Source: Pseudomonas sp. SID14000 (GTDB lineage Bacteria > Pseudomonadota > Gammaproteobacteria > Pseudomonadales > Pseudomonadaceae). From it: 64,000 nucleotides of DNA. The stretch covers positions 186,001 through 250,000 of the forward strand of contig NZ_NFZQ01000011.1 in assembly GCF_002165135.1 (NCBI RefSeq), in the 5' to 3' direction. This document shows positions 54,683 through 63,750 of this stretch, piece after piece (positions within the stretch are counted from its first letter, which is position 1; each line of letters opens with the position of its first letter). The position numbers and the translations under genes are program-made. Below the pieces are notes generated by a model. That model saw nothing but the letters and a program-made list of their open reading frames with translations. It ran no database searches and was not told the origin of the DNA.

Positions 54683-54710
54683 CCTCATGCCGTTCAAAAG
54701 GTATCGCCAG

Positions 54711-55436
54711 ATGAAGAATCACCTGCGCCGCCTTGCCCTGGGTGCTTGCCTCGCGGCCATTCTGCAACCCGCCCAGGCAGCGCTGACCGTCAATACCACA
54801 CGTATCGTTTTCGAAAGTGACAAACGCAGCACGTCAGTGGTCATCGCCAACCCTAGCCCACACCCCTACGCAGTACAGAGCTGGGTCAATACAGCCGAGG
54901 ATGACACCGATACGGCCGTCCCTCTGGCGACGTCACCCGGGCTGTTTCGGCTGGACCCCGGGAAGGAGCAGATGGTGCAGATCAGCCGTCTGCCCAACAA
55001 GCTGCCGGAGGACAGGGAAACGCTGTTCTACCTCAATGTTCAGGAAATACCCGAGGTAACCCCTGAGGATGTAAACGTACTCAATATTGCGCTGCGTACA
55101 CGCCTCAAGCTTTTCTACCGCCCCAGCCAATTGAAAGACCGGCCCACCGATCGCATCGGTGAGCTGAAATGGTCCGTGCGCCAAGGCCATGGGCGGGTAC
55201 AGCTGGTGGTAGACAACCCGACACCCTTCCATTACACGTTCGGCCGCCTGGAAGTCAGCGCTGCCGGTACTACGGAGGCTATTCAGGCCATGGCCATGGC
55301 GCCGCCGTTCGGCCAGCAGGTTTATGACCTTGCCCGGATCAAATCGGTCAATGACTTGCAGTTGACCTTTACCACCATCAATGACTATGGGGTCGCCACC
55401 CCAGCGATGCAGAAGCCGCTGTCGAGGCTTCCCTGA
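54711..55436 (+). CDS. periplasmic fimbrial chaperone (PapD-like)
   Basis: The 241 residues have a signal peptide ending PAQA and two Ig domains. The subunit-binding Arg/Lys region reads NTTRIVFESDKRSTSVVI and RTRLKLFYRP, both canonical for PapD/FimC. It caps pilin subunits in the periplasm by donor-strand complementation. The ATG at 54711 lies 65 bp after the pilin stop. Confidence 0.92.
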   Translation: MKNHLRRLALGACLAAILQPAQAALTVNTTRIVFESDKRSTSVVIANPSPHPYAVQSWVNTAEDDTDTAVPLATSPGLFRLDPGKEQMVQISRLPNKLPEDRETLFYLNVQEIPEVTPEDVNVLNIALRTRLKLFYRPSQLKDRPTDRIGELKWSVRQGHGRVQLVVDNPTPFHYTFGRLEVSAAGTTEAIQAMAMAPPFGQQVYDLARIKSVNDLQLTFTTINDYGVATPAMQKPLSRLP

Positions 55437-55459
55437 GCATACCCTCCCAAAACAACTGA

Positions 55460-55478
55460 TCGAGCCCTCCGGGCTCGT
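55460..55478 (+). terminator. weak hairpin after the chaperone gene
   Basis: GAGCCC and GGGCTC pair around a TCC loop 24 bp after the stop codon, followed by a poor T tract (GTTCGCTGTT). Function is uncertain. Confidence 0.3.
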
Positions 55479-55514
55479 TCGCTGTTGCAGCTCATAAAAC
55501 TCAAGAAGCCCTCC

Positions 55515-55915
55515 ATGACGCCCCTAGTCATTGCCTTTGGACTTGCCATGGCCAGCCAACAGGCGCTGGCGAGCACCGGCTCGATCAGCTTCTTCGGCGA
55601 GGTCTACAGCGGGACCTGTGCGATTGAAGTCATCGACCCTTCGACCGGTCGGCCCGCCAGCAGAATCCACATGGGCAACGTGAACGCTGCCCAGTTCAAG
55701 CAAGCAGATGACGAAGCAGCGAACCGCGCCTTATGCTCTGGAGCCAGGTGGTGCCACGGGCCTGGCCTTGATCATCAAGGACAACGTAGGCACACCCGTA
55801 CACAACGGGATAACCACCAAGCAGTACCCCCTACATGACAGCAAACCTGCCGGCATGCTGTTTTCCGCGGCATACAGAGCGATCAATACACAGGTACCCT
55901 GGACGTCGGCGCCAC
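55515..55915 (+). pseudogene. broken second pilin gene
   Basis: The N-terminal part (TPLVIAFGLAMASQQALAST, then GSISFFGEVYSGTCAIEVID) is clearly paralogous to the pilin at 54097. After DDEAANRA about 35 codons, including the second Cys, are missing and the frame shifts; YALEPGGATGLALIIKDN continues in another frame. The end is then lost (INTQVPW replaces the usual final strand). No functional pilin can result. Confidence 0.85.
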
Positions 55916-55937
55916 GTTTGCTTCTGTATGGGCACTG

Positions 55938-56507
55938 GTGACGGGGAGCAGTGCGGCTAGCGACTGGGCGCTCTGGCTGGGGGTTGCTAGTGCACTGAGT
56001 ACGTTGGGGTTCATCGGGTATAGCCGGTTGTGGGCAAAGGGGGTGGGCAAATCCGCCAGTATTGGAACCCAGACTGACAGTGTGTCTTCGCTGAGTGGAC
56101 CGAGCCTGAGTGCCAGAAAAGGCGATATTTTCTTCGGCCCTAGAATCACTCCTGTTCCTGCAGGGCGACGAATCTGGCGCAAAGTGGCGCTGCCATCTAC
56201 CGCTGATGCTGCCAGTCAAACAACGGCTACTGGTACGGGCATAGACGCGGCCACTCAGACGCAACGTATAACTTTCTCTGATGCAAATACATTCATATCG
56301 CCACAAAGCTCTATCAGTAGCACGGCCTCCACTGCTTCGAACTCATCAATTGGTTCCTTCCGTTTAGAACAACTGTTTGTCGAACCTGTTACCATCCCAG
56401 CTTCTCCTGGAAAAATCGGCGGCGGCACTATTCTGGGGTATATACACGACCCACTAAACAACACATGGGTACCTACAGGTAGATCAAGCTATAATCCTGT
56501 TCGGTAA
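55938..56507 (+). CDS. orphan ORF with one membrane segment and S/T-rich tail
   Basis: The 189 residues start near LWLGVASALSTLGFIGYSRL, a membrane-like stretch, and continue S/T/Q-rich (SASIGTQTD, AASQTTATG). The same frame is open further upstream without a start (about 55880), joining the broken pilin, so this looks like the 3' end of a larger gene fused by deletion. Similar tails occur at the ends of some Pseudomonas RHS-type proteins, but this is a vague impression. Expression is doubtful. Confidence 0.35.
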   Translation: MTGSSAASDWALWLGVASALSTLGFIGYSRLWAKGVGKSASIGTQTDSVSSLSGPSLSARKGDIFFGPRITPVPAGRRIWRKVALPSTADAASQTTATGTGIDAATQTQRITFSDANTFISPQSSISSTASTASNSSIGSFRLEQLFVEPVTIPASPGKIGGGTILGYIHDPLNNTWVPTGRSSYNPVR

Positions 56508-56721
56508 CAGCCAAGGTGGCCGGCTCATATGTCGGCCACCCTTCTATAAAAATCACCGACGATAACTGTCGGCTATCCCCGAGGAATATCAGAACTTTCC
56601 TACATGAATCACTCATCCATCCCGGTAATGTGCGCCCTGATTTTTCTCCCGATGAAATCATCAAGTTCAATCTTTGAACGAGAAAAGGTCCTCAAGCGAC
56701 ATTCACCCGCGATGACTGAGC

Positions 56722-59238
56722 ATGCAAAAAACCATACAGTGCCGGCTGTTGCCGACTCGCCTTTGTACAATCCTGTTTCTCCCGATGGCAGTTTGTGGCC
56801 TGTTGTTTCTGCTCGCGGGTCCAACCTTTGCTGAAGAACGCCGCCTGCAATTCAACCCCAGCTTCATGCACCAGACGCCCGGGCAATCCAGCGACGCCAG
56901 TGTAGCCGCTTTGAGCACCCTGGCCACTCACGCCACCTTGGCGCCCGGCCGCTATCAAGTTGAAGTACTGGTCAACCTGGCCCCGGCGGGCAAGCACGAA
57001 ATCGACTTCCGTGAACGCAGCGACGGCAAGGGCCTGGAGCCCTGCCTTAGCGCCAGCCTGCTGCGCGAACTGGGCCTGCGTGAACAGGGCCTGACCGAGC
57101 CCTTGCCCAGCGACGAACGCTGTGTGGACCTGCCCGCACTGCTGCCCGATGCCACCTACGACCTGGACCCTGGCCAACTGCAGTTGGCGCTCTCCATCCC
57201 GCAGATAGCCCTGCGCCGCGATGTGGCCGGCAGCGTCGCACCAGAGCGCTGGGATAACGGCATCAATGCCGCCTTCGTCAGCTACCAGGCCTCCGCCCAG
57301 CACTTCAGCGCAAGTGCCGGTACCTCCAACAGCAGCCAGGACCTGCACCTCAACGGCGGTATCAACCTGGGCGGCTGGCGCCTGCGCAGCAGCCAGAGCT
57401 GGCGCGACGACGGCGAAGGTCAGGATTGGGTGCACTTCAACACCTACGCCCAGCACGACCTCCCCGGACAGTGGGGCACGTTGACACTGGGCGAAACCTT
57501 CAGTAGTGGCGATGTATTCCGCAGCCTGCCGATCAAAGGCGTGCAGCTGGCAACCGACATGGGCATGCTGCCTGACGTGATGCAAAGCTACGCACCGGTG
57601 ATCCGAGGCGTGGCCCAGACGCGGGCCAAGCTCGAGGTGCTGCAGAACGGCTACCCGATCTACTCCACGTACGTAGCCCCCGGCCCTTACGAAATCAACG
57701 ACCTGGGTATCGGCGGCAGCAGCGGCGACCTGGAAATCGTCCTCACCGAAGCCGATGGCCAGGTGCGCCGTTTCATCCAGCCCTACTCCACCCTCAGCAA
57801 CCTGCTGCGCGAAGGCGTGTGGCGCTATAACCTGGTTGCCGGGCGCTACGACAGCGCCGATGGCATCGACGACCCCGCACTGTGGCAAGCCACCTTGGCC
57901 CGCGGCGGCCAGTGGGGCACAACGTTGTATGGCGGGCTGCTCGGCAGTGAATACTACAATGCCGCCAACATCGGCGTTGCGCGTGATTTTGGCACCCTCG
58001 GCGCTGTGTCGCTGGATGTGACCCAAGCGGGTACGGACCTGGGTGAACAAGGTGGCCAGGTGCAGGGACAGAGTTATTCCATGCGCTACGGCAAAGCCTT
58101 CCAGACCGGCACCAGCCTGCGCTTCGCCGGCTACCGCTACTCCACCGAGGGCTATCGCGAGTTCGACGAAGCCGTGCAGCAGCGCAACGCGTCCAGCCGC
58201 TTCCAGGGCAACCGTCGCAGCCGCCTGGAAAGCTCGATCTACCAGGCATTCGACAACCGCAACTCACTGAGCCTGACCCTGTCCCAGGACGCTTACTGGC
58301 ACAGCAACCGGCAACGGCGCCAATACCAGTTCCAGTTCAATACCCGATACCAGCGGGTCAGTTTCAACCTGTATGCCTCTCAATCGTTGAGCGACGACAG
58401 CGGCAGCAACCGTATCGTTGGCCTTGGCATCACCATCCCCCTCGATTGGGGCACATCGACCACCGCCGGGTTCGATGTCCAGGAAAGTAACGGTCGTTTT
58501 AGCGAACGCGCCACCTTGAACGGCGGCACCAAGGACAACCGCCTGAGCTACCTGGCATCACTGGCCAACGATGAGCAACAGAACAAAACCGCCTCGGTAT
58601 CGATGGGTTATCAGACGCAGAAGATGAACGTAGGTGCCGGGTACACCGAAGCGAATGACTTCCGCAGCATGTCGGTCAATGCCAGTGGCGCGGTGCTGGC
58701 GCACGCCGGCGGCATCGTGCTGGGGCAATACCTGGGGGAGACTACGGCACTGGTGCACGTGCCCGACGTGCCGGGCGTCGGCGTCGACAACGTGCCTGGT
58801 GGCAGCACCGACAACAGTGGCTACATCCTGGCCCCGCACATGCGCCCGTACCGGGTCAACCAGGTAACCCTGCAAACCGACCAGCTCGGCCCGGATGTGG
58901 AAATCGAAAACGGCGCCAGCCAGGTTGTACCACGCCGGGGCGCGGTCGCCCTGGCGGCCTTCAAGGCACGCAAGGTCAGCCGCCTGATCCTCACCCTGCA
59001 ACATGCCGACGGCCGCCCGCTGCCCTTCGGTACCCAGGTCAATGACCAGCAAGGTAAGCATCTGACAGTAGTGGGCCAGGCTGGGCAGGCACTGATTGCG
59101 ACAGATGCCCAGGCACAAACCCTGGAAGCGCGCTGGGGCGACCGTGCCGAACAGCGCTGCCTGTTGAAGATCGACCCGGCAACCATGCCCGAAGAGCAAG
59201 GCTACCGCCTGCAGACCTTGCACTGCCCAACGCCATGA
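56722..59238 (+). CDS. fimbrial outer-membrane usher protein
   Basis: The 838 residues have a signal peptide (about 1-37), the N-terminal chaperone-binding domain (FNPSFMHQ... GRYQVEVLVNL), a 24-strand barrel with the plug region (QTRAKLEVLQNGYPIYSTYVAPGPYEINDL), and C-terminal domains with a disulfide pair (RCLLKID and LHCPTP). This is the FimD/PapC family, assembling pilus fibres across the outer membrane. It follows 215 bp without a gene. Confidence 0.95.
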   Translation: MQKTIQCRLLPTRLCTILFLPMAVCGLLFLLAGPTFAEERRLQFNPSFMHQTPGQSSDASVAALSTLATHATLAPGRYQVEVLVNLAPAGKHEIDFRERSDGKGLEPCLSASLLRELGLREQGLTEPLPSDERCVDLPALLPDATYDLDPGQLQLALSIPQIALRRDVAGSVAPERWDNGINAAFVSYQASAQHFSASAGTSNSSQDLHLNGGINLGGWRLRSSQSWRDDGEGQDWVHFNTYAQHDLPGQWGTLTLGETFSSGDVFRSLPIKGVQLATDMGMLPDVMQSYAPVIRGVAQTRAKLEVLQNGYPIYSTYVAPGPYEINDLGIGGSSGDLEIVLTEADGQVRRFIQPYSTLSNLLREGVWRYNLVAGRYDSADGIDDPALWQATLARGGQWGTTLYGGLLGSEYYNAANIGVARDFGTLGAVSLDVTQAGTDLGEQGGQVQGQSYSMRYGKAFQTGTSLRFAGYRYSTEGYREFDEAVQQRNASSRFQGNRRSRLESSIYQAFDNRNSLSLTLSQDAYWHSNRQRRQYQFQFNTRYQRVSFNLYASQSLSDDSGSNRIVGLGITIPLDWGTSTTAGFDVQESNGRFSERATLNGGTKDNRLSYLASLANDEQQNKTASVSMGYQTQKMNVGAGYTEANDFRSMSVNASGAVLAHAGGIVLGQYLGETTALVHVPDVPGVGVDNVPGGSTDNSGYILAPHMRPYRVNQVTLQTDQLGPDVEIENGASQVVPRRGAVALAAFKARKVSRLILTLQHADGRPLPFGTQVNDQQGKHLTVVGQAGQALIATDAQAQTLEARWGDRAEQRCLLKIDPATMPEEQGYRLQTLHCPTP

Positions 59239-59283
59239 CCCAACCCATGCGACGATGTCGCATGCTTGCAACAGGAACCGACC

Positions 59284-60366
59284 ATGCCCTCGTTAACACA
59301 TTTGTTGCTCAGCATTGCCACGGCTACGGCGATGCTGACATTGTCGAACCAGGCCCATGCACTCTCGCTTTGCGAGTGGCCAACCACCCCAGGCCCGTTA
59401 CAATTCACGCACGACCTCGGGGGCACCAAGTGGGTAGCACGGGATGCCCCTTTTGGTAGCAAGATCTACTCAACCGGCACAACAGGCGTGGTCGGCCCCG
59501 GTTTCGCCTTGAAATGCGACAACGACGCAACAAGGCTGCTGACAGCCAGCATGGGTACGCCATTATCGGTCGTGCCAGGTGATTTCCCTCGCGTCGACGG
59601 GAAGGATGTGACGGGCAAAGTGCTAAAAACCGACATTCCGGGTGTAGGCCTGTACCTGGAGCTTGGCGGCTACCTCAACACAGCGGCCTCCAATGGGTTC
59701 CTGGCAAACGACGGGGGTGTCGGTGCTATTCCTTATGTGGGCGAAAACCGCAAGGATATGTCACCTACGCCTATGTCGATGACCAATCTCGTCATCAAGT
59801 ACATGGCCTTGATCAAGACCGGCCCCATCCCGGCTGGTACCAGTACATTCAACCAGGAAGTCGTCAGAGGTGTGGTCAGCGATGTAGGGGATGCCGTGAG
59901 GCTTACTCTGGTCGGGCGGGTCCAGCAGGCTCAGTGCACGGTCAAGGCAGACGCGGTCAGTGCCAACCCGGTACAGCTTGGCACCCACGACATCGCCAAC
60001 TTCACAGGCCCGGGCAGCACAACCAACCCGGTTGATTTTTTCATCACCCTCAGCGACTGCGATGACGACCCGGCTGGCAGTGTTGCCCGCGCATTCATGC
60101 GCCTGGACGGCGTTGACGGGTCAGTACCGTTCGACCGGGACAGAGGGGTGTTCACACTGACGACAGACTCGGACGCTGGTGGCATAGGCATTCAGGTACT
60201 GCGCAGCGACAATACCCCCCTGAAACTGGAGGAATTCGTGGATATGGTGGCCCTTACCCCCGGCACCACGCGCCTTGATCTTCGCGCAAGGTATTACCAG
60301 ACCGCAGCAACAGTTACGCCCGGCGAGGCCAAAGGCGCATTGAACTTCACCATCGAATACCGCTAA
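59284..60366 (+). CDS. two-domain fimbrial tip adhesin
   Basis: The ATG at 59284 (AGGAA 7 bp upstream) gives 360 residues with a signal peptide ending AHA. The N-terminal domain has its own Cys pair (SLCEWPTTPG, ALKCDNDA). The C-terminal pilin domain (VQQAQCTVKADAVSANPVQL, LSDCDDDP) ends in the LNFTIEYR beta strand needed for donor-strand exchange. The layout matches FimH-like tip adhesins. The ligand is unknown. Confidence 0.85.
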   Translation: MPSLTHLLLSIATATAMLTLSNQAHALSLCEWPTTPGPLQFTHDLGGTKWVARDAPFGSKIYSTGTTGVVGPGFALKCDNDATRLLTASMGTPLSVVPGDFPRVDGKDVTGKVLKTDIPGVGLYLELGGYLNTAASNGFLANDGGVGAIPYVGENRKDMSPTPMSMTNLVIKYMALIKTGPIPAGTSTFNQEVVRGVVSDVGDAVRLTLVGRVQQAQCTVKADAVSANPVQLGTHDIANFTGPGSTTNPVDFFITLSDCDDDPAGSVARAFMRLDGVDGSVPFDRDRGVFTLTTDSDAGGIGIQVLRSDNTPLKLEEFVDMVALTPGTTRLDLRARYYQTAATVTPGEAKGALNFTIEYR

Positions 60367-60410
60367 GGGGCTGGCCATGGCCTGGATAGCCATGGCCAGG
60401 CTATTTCGCA

Positions 60411-60460
60411 GGCAAAAAAAAACGCACCAAAGGAATTTTAGAATTCCTTGGCGCGTTTTG
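60411..60460 (-). terminator. terminator of the tRNA operon
   Basis: On the minus strand CGCGCCAAGGAATT and its partner AATTCCTTTGGTGCG form a hairpin followed by nine T residues. It lies directly after the last tRNA gene and faces the adhesin gene. Confidence 0.88.
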
Positions 60461-60463
60461 TAT

Positions 60464-60539
<76 letters not shown>

Positions 60540-60592
60540 ATTTGAAACTTTACAACCTACTACACCGTCATGAACGCCATAGTTTTAGAAAC

Positions 60593-60668
<76 letters not shown>

Positions 60669-60671
60669 AAA

Positions 60672-60747
60672 TGGCGTCCCCTAGGGGACTCGAACCCCTG
60701 TTACCGCCGTGAAAGGGCGGTGTCCTAGGCCACTAGACGAAGGGGAC
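60672..60747 (-). tRNA. tRNA-Glu (TTC)
   Basis: The 76-nt cloverleaf begins GTCCCCTTCGTC, has anticodon TTC in CCTTTCACG, the T-loop GTTCGAGTC and an encoded CCA. It is 3 bp from the adjacent tRNA-Gly. Confidence 0.98.
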
Positions 60748-60838
60748 ACACGACACTTTTCAGTGCACCAGAACAGAACCTCACGATTCAGCCTGGATTT
60801 TCTTTTCCTGCCTCGCAATCAAGCGTTGCCGGAGAAAC

Positions 60839-60914
<76 letters not shown>

Positions 60915-60918
60915 AATT

Positions 60919-60994
60919 TGGCGTCCCCTAGGGGACTCGAACCCCTGTTACCGCCGTGAAAGGGCGGTGTCCTAGGCCACTAGACGAAGGGGAC
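60919..60994 (-). tRNA. tRNA-Glu (TTC)
   Basis: This is the first gene of the tRNA transcript and identical to the copy at 60672. The promoter lies about 75 bp upstream. Confidence 0.98.
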
Positions 60995-61068
60995 ACGCTG
61001 CTGGCATTACTGCCTGCTTTCACTCCCTGCCGCGTTTCGCTGTGTGCTTTACGCTGCAAGTGGCGCGC

Positions 61069-61097
61069 ATTCTATGGATGGTTCGCACAGGCGTCAA
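61069..61097 (-). promoter_or_regulatory. sigma-70 promoter of the tRNA operon
   Basis: On the minus strand TTGACG (plus 61092-61097) and TAGAAT (plus 61069-61074) are separated by 17 bp. A GC-rich discriminator (GCGCGCC) follows the -10 box, as in stringently controlled stable-RNA promoters. Confidence 0.85.
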
Positions 61098-61183
61098 CCC
61101 CTTTGTAGAAATTTATTTAAATCAATGACTTCCGGGTAGGTGGGGGTGCAGTTGCGGGCCAGGTTGTCGATATAGAGAGAGGG

Positions 61184-61298
61184 GTACCTGCACCGCCCTC
61201 TTCGCGGCTAAAGCCGCTCCCACAAGGACCGCACGAAGCCTGAGGGCGGTGCGATCCCTGTGGAAGCGGCTTTAGCCGCGAAGAGGCCGGTACAGGTA
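61184..61298. repeat. REPIN (inverted REP pair)
   Basis: TACCTGCACCGCCCTCTTCG with GCGGCTAAAGCCGCTCCCAC faces GTGGAAGCGGCTTTAGCCGC with GAAGAGGCCGGTAC. It lies between the tRNA promoter and the membrane-protein gene. Confidence 0.85.
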
Positions 61299-61371
61299 TA
61301 TAGCCGCTGTTCGTCCACAGACGAACTCACTACACTCAAGGGTGTAATTCTTCTTCAATGAGGCATTAACG

Positions 61372-62139
61372 GTGACACCACTTCTGATCACCCTGCTCAT
61401 CGTGGCGGGTATCGCGTTGCTGATCGTGATCGGCTACCTCAACAATGTGGTCGAGAACGGCAAGCTCGAGCGCGCCCGGATGAAGGTCGAGCTGGCCGAC
61501 CGCCTGCGCCGATGTGGCGAAATCACCGAGACCTTCCCCGGCCAGTTCATGACCCCGGCGCTGAAGCTGCTGCTGACCCGCCTGGAGCTCAACCTCAATC
61601 AACGCCAACTGGCGATGGACAAGCACAACGCCGAACTCAAGGCGCGCATCGCCGAACTGGAGGGGCTGATTGCACGGGGTGGACAGATCCCGGTAAACAA
61701 CCCGCCCAACCCGATCCAGACCGAGGTCAAGGCCAAGGATGTGCGCTTCTTGCTGGAGGCGCTGCACAACCAGGTGACCCGCGCCGCCCAGGAGGGCTTC
61801 CTGCCCACCCCCGAGGCCAAGCAATGGATCAAGGAAATCCGCCATATCCTTGTGCTGTTGCATATCGAGTTCTTCAACAACCTCGGCCAGCAGGCCCTGC
61901 AGAAGAACCAGCCAGGCCAGGCGCGCCTGGCTTTCGAGCGCGGCGTGCAGTACCTGCGCAAGCAGCCGGAGCCCAAGGTGTATGAAGAGCAACTGACGTA
62001 CCTGGAAAAATTGCTGGCCCGCGCCAATGCCCAGGTGCTGGACCGCATGACGCCAGCGGAGGACGAACAGAATGAACTGACCCAGGGGCTCAAGACCGAT
62101 GAGGAAGAGACCTGGAAGAAGAAGGTGATGTACGACTGA
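61372..62139 (+). CDS. membrane-anchored protein of unknown function
   Basis: The GTG at 61372 gives 255 residues. One N-terminal membrane segment (residues 2-22, LLITLLIVAGIALLIVIGYL) is followed by a cytoplasmic-type helical region with coiled-coil character (about 65-100) and a TPR-like stretch (FFNNLGQQALQKNQPGQARLA). The family is found near the tRNA-Gly/Glu array in pseudomonads but has no assigned role that I know. Confidence 0.8.
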   Translation: MTPLLITLLIVAGIALLIVIGYLNNVVENGKLERARMKVELADRLRRCGEITETFPGQFMTPALKLLLTRLELNLNQRQLAMDKHNAELKARIAELEGLIARGGQIPVNNPPNPIQTEVKAKDVRFLLEALHNQVTRAAQEGFLPTPEAKQWIKEIRHILVLLHIEFFNNLGQQALQKNQPGQARLAFERGVQYLRKQPEPKVYEEQLTYLEKLLARANAQVLDRMTPAEDEQNELTQGLKTDEEETWKKKVMYD

Positions 62140-62147
62140 CTCTTGAA

Positions 62148-62257
62148 CCTGTACCGGCCTCTTCGCGGCTAAAGCCGCTCCCACAGGGATCGCACCAAGC
62201 CCGAAGGCGATGCGGTCCCTGTGGGAGCGGCTTTAGCCGCGAAGAGGCCAGTGCAGG
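62148..62257. repeat. REPIN (inverted REP pair)
   Basis: CCTGTACCGGCCTCTTCGCG with GCTAAAGCCGCTCCCACAGG faces its inverse CCTGTGGGAGCGGCTTTAGC with CGCGAAGAGGCC. It sits between two convergent genes, where such elements may also end transcription. Confidence 0.88.
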
Positions 62258-62266
62258 CAACGACCA

Positions 62267-62749
62267 TCAGCAGTCGGTCAGCGCCAGGAAAATCGCCGCC
62301 AACCGCTCCAGCCCCACCTGATCCGCCTCACTGAAGCGCCCTGGCTTCGGGCTGTCCAGGTCCAGCACGCCAATCAGCCTGCCCTCCTTCACCAACGGGA
62401 TCACCAGCTCGCTGTTGGACGCGCTGTCACAGGCAATATGCCCCGGAAACGCATGCACATCCTCTACCCGCTGGGTCTGCCAAGTGGCCGCTGCCGCCCC
62501 GCACACGCCCTTGCTGAACGGGATACGCACACACGCCACCTGGCCCTGGAACGGGCCCAGTACCAGCTCTTCGTTGCGGTTGAGGTAGAACCCCGCCCAG
62601 TTCAGGTCGTCCACCTGGTTATAGAGGAACGCCGAAAACTGCGCGGCATTGGCGATGAAGTCACGCTCGTCGGCAAACAGCGCCTGCACTTGCGCCGCCA
62701 GCAGGTTGTAGCCGTCGAGGCCGGCGCCACTGGCATTGAGGTCGATCAT
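62267..62749 (-). CDS. msrC: free methionine-(R)-sulfoxide reductase (GAF domain)
   Basis: The 160-residue GAF protein has the three conserved cysteines in QVACVRIPFSKGVCGAAA and HIACDSASNSELVIPLV, as in E. coli fRMsr (YebR). It reduces free Met-R-sulfoxide. The length and motifs are complete. It is directly after the ATPase gene. Confidence 0.93.
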   Translation of the reverse strand: MIDLNASGAGLDGYNLLAAQVQALFADERDFIANAAQFSAFLYNQVDDLNWAGFYLNRNEELVLGPFQGQVACVRIPFSKGVCGAAAATWQTQRVEDVHAFPGHIACDSASNSELVIPLVKEGRLIGVLDLDSPKPGRFSEADQVGLERLAAIFLALTDC

Positions 62750-63637
62750 TTACTTTTGCTCCAGCAATTGCAGCCCGACCCAGTAGCGGGCGAACTGATA
62801 GGCACAACGGCCATTACGGTTACCGCGGCCGGTGGCCCAGCGCACGGCGAGGATGTCGAGTTCTTCGGTACGTTGCCAAGCCAGGCCGGCAGGTTGCGCC
62901 AGCTGGCCGATCCAGTGTTCGACCACATTCAGGAAGTGCTCCTGGGTGAAGGGGTAGAACGACAGCCACAGGCCAAAACGGTCGGACAGGGCAATCTTGT
63001 CCTCCACCGCTTCGCTGGGGTGCAACTCTCCGTCCACCCGCTTCCAGTTCTCGTTGTCGCTCTCCTTCTCCGGCACCAGGTGGCGGCGGTTGGAGGTGGC
63101 GTACAGCAGCACGTTGTCCGGAGCCTGCTCCAACGAACCGTCGAGCACACTCTTGAGCACCCGGTAGTCGCCCTCCCCGGCTTCGAACGACAGGTCGTCG
63201 CAGAACAGGATGAAGCGCTGCGGCAGCTTCTGCAGTTGCTCGACCACACGTGGCAGGTCGGCCAGGTGGTCGCGTTCGATTTCGATCAGGCGCAGGCCGG
63301 CGCCCGCGTGCTCAGCCAGCAAGGCACGGACCAGCGACGACTTGCCGGTACCACGCGAGCCCCACAGCAATGCGTGGTTGGCCGGCATGCCGTTGATGAA
63401 CTGGTGGGTGTTGCGGCCCAGCTGGTCACGCTGCTGGTCGACGCCGATCAGGTCGCTCAGGCGGATGTCCAGGCTGACTTCCAGCGGCAGCAGGTAGCCG
63501 CTGCGGCCATCGCGCTGCCAGCGCGCGGCCAGGGTGGTGCCCCAGTCGATGTCCGGGCGTGCTGCCGGCAACAGGGGCTCAAGGCGCGCCAGTACGGATT
63601 CGGCGCGGTCCAGGAAAGCAATCAAGCGGGCGTCCAT
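62750..63637 (-). CDS. DUF815-family AAA ATPase
   Basis: The 295 residues have a Walker A GSRGTGKSSLVRALL near residue 95 and a Walker B FILFCDDLSFE. The N-terminal half is specific to the DUF815 family; the C-terminal lid is helical. The role is unknown. It abuts the GAF reductase gene without a gap. Confidence 0.92.
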   Translation of the reverse strand: MDARLIAFLDRAESVLARLEPLLPAARPDIDWGTTLAARWQRDGRSGYLLPLEVSLDIRLSDLIGVDQQRDQLGRNTHQFINGMPANHALLWGSRGTGKSSLVRALLAEHAGAGLRLIEIERDHLADLPRVVEQLQKLPQRFILFCDDLSFEAGEGDYRVLKSVLDGSLEQAPDNVLLYATSNRRHLVPEKESDNENWKRVDGELHPSEAVEDKIALSDRFGLWLSFYPFTQEHFLNVVEHWIGQLAQPAGLAWQRTEELDILAVRWATGRGNRNGRCAYQFARYWVGLQLLEQK

Positions 63638-63750
63638 GACAACTCCTGCAAATTCAGATTCAAGGCTGAATGTGTGACAGACCCACCAGCAGCCGGGGTT
63701 GATCGGCTATGCTTGCGCAGCGCAAGGGACGTGAAACCGGCTCGGGACAC

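Noticed and set aside
56692..58050. 452-codon minus-strand frame opposite the usher gene
   Set aside because: The usher on the plus strand is complete and has clear motifs; the opposite frame is A/V/G-rich shadow.
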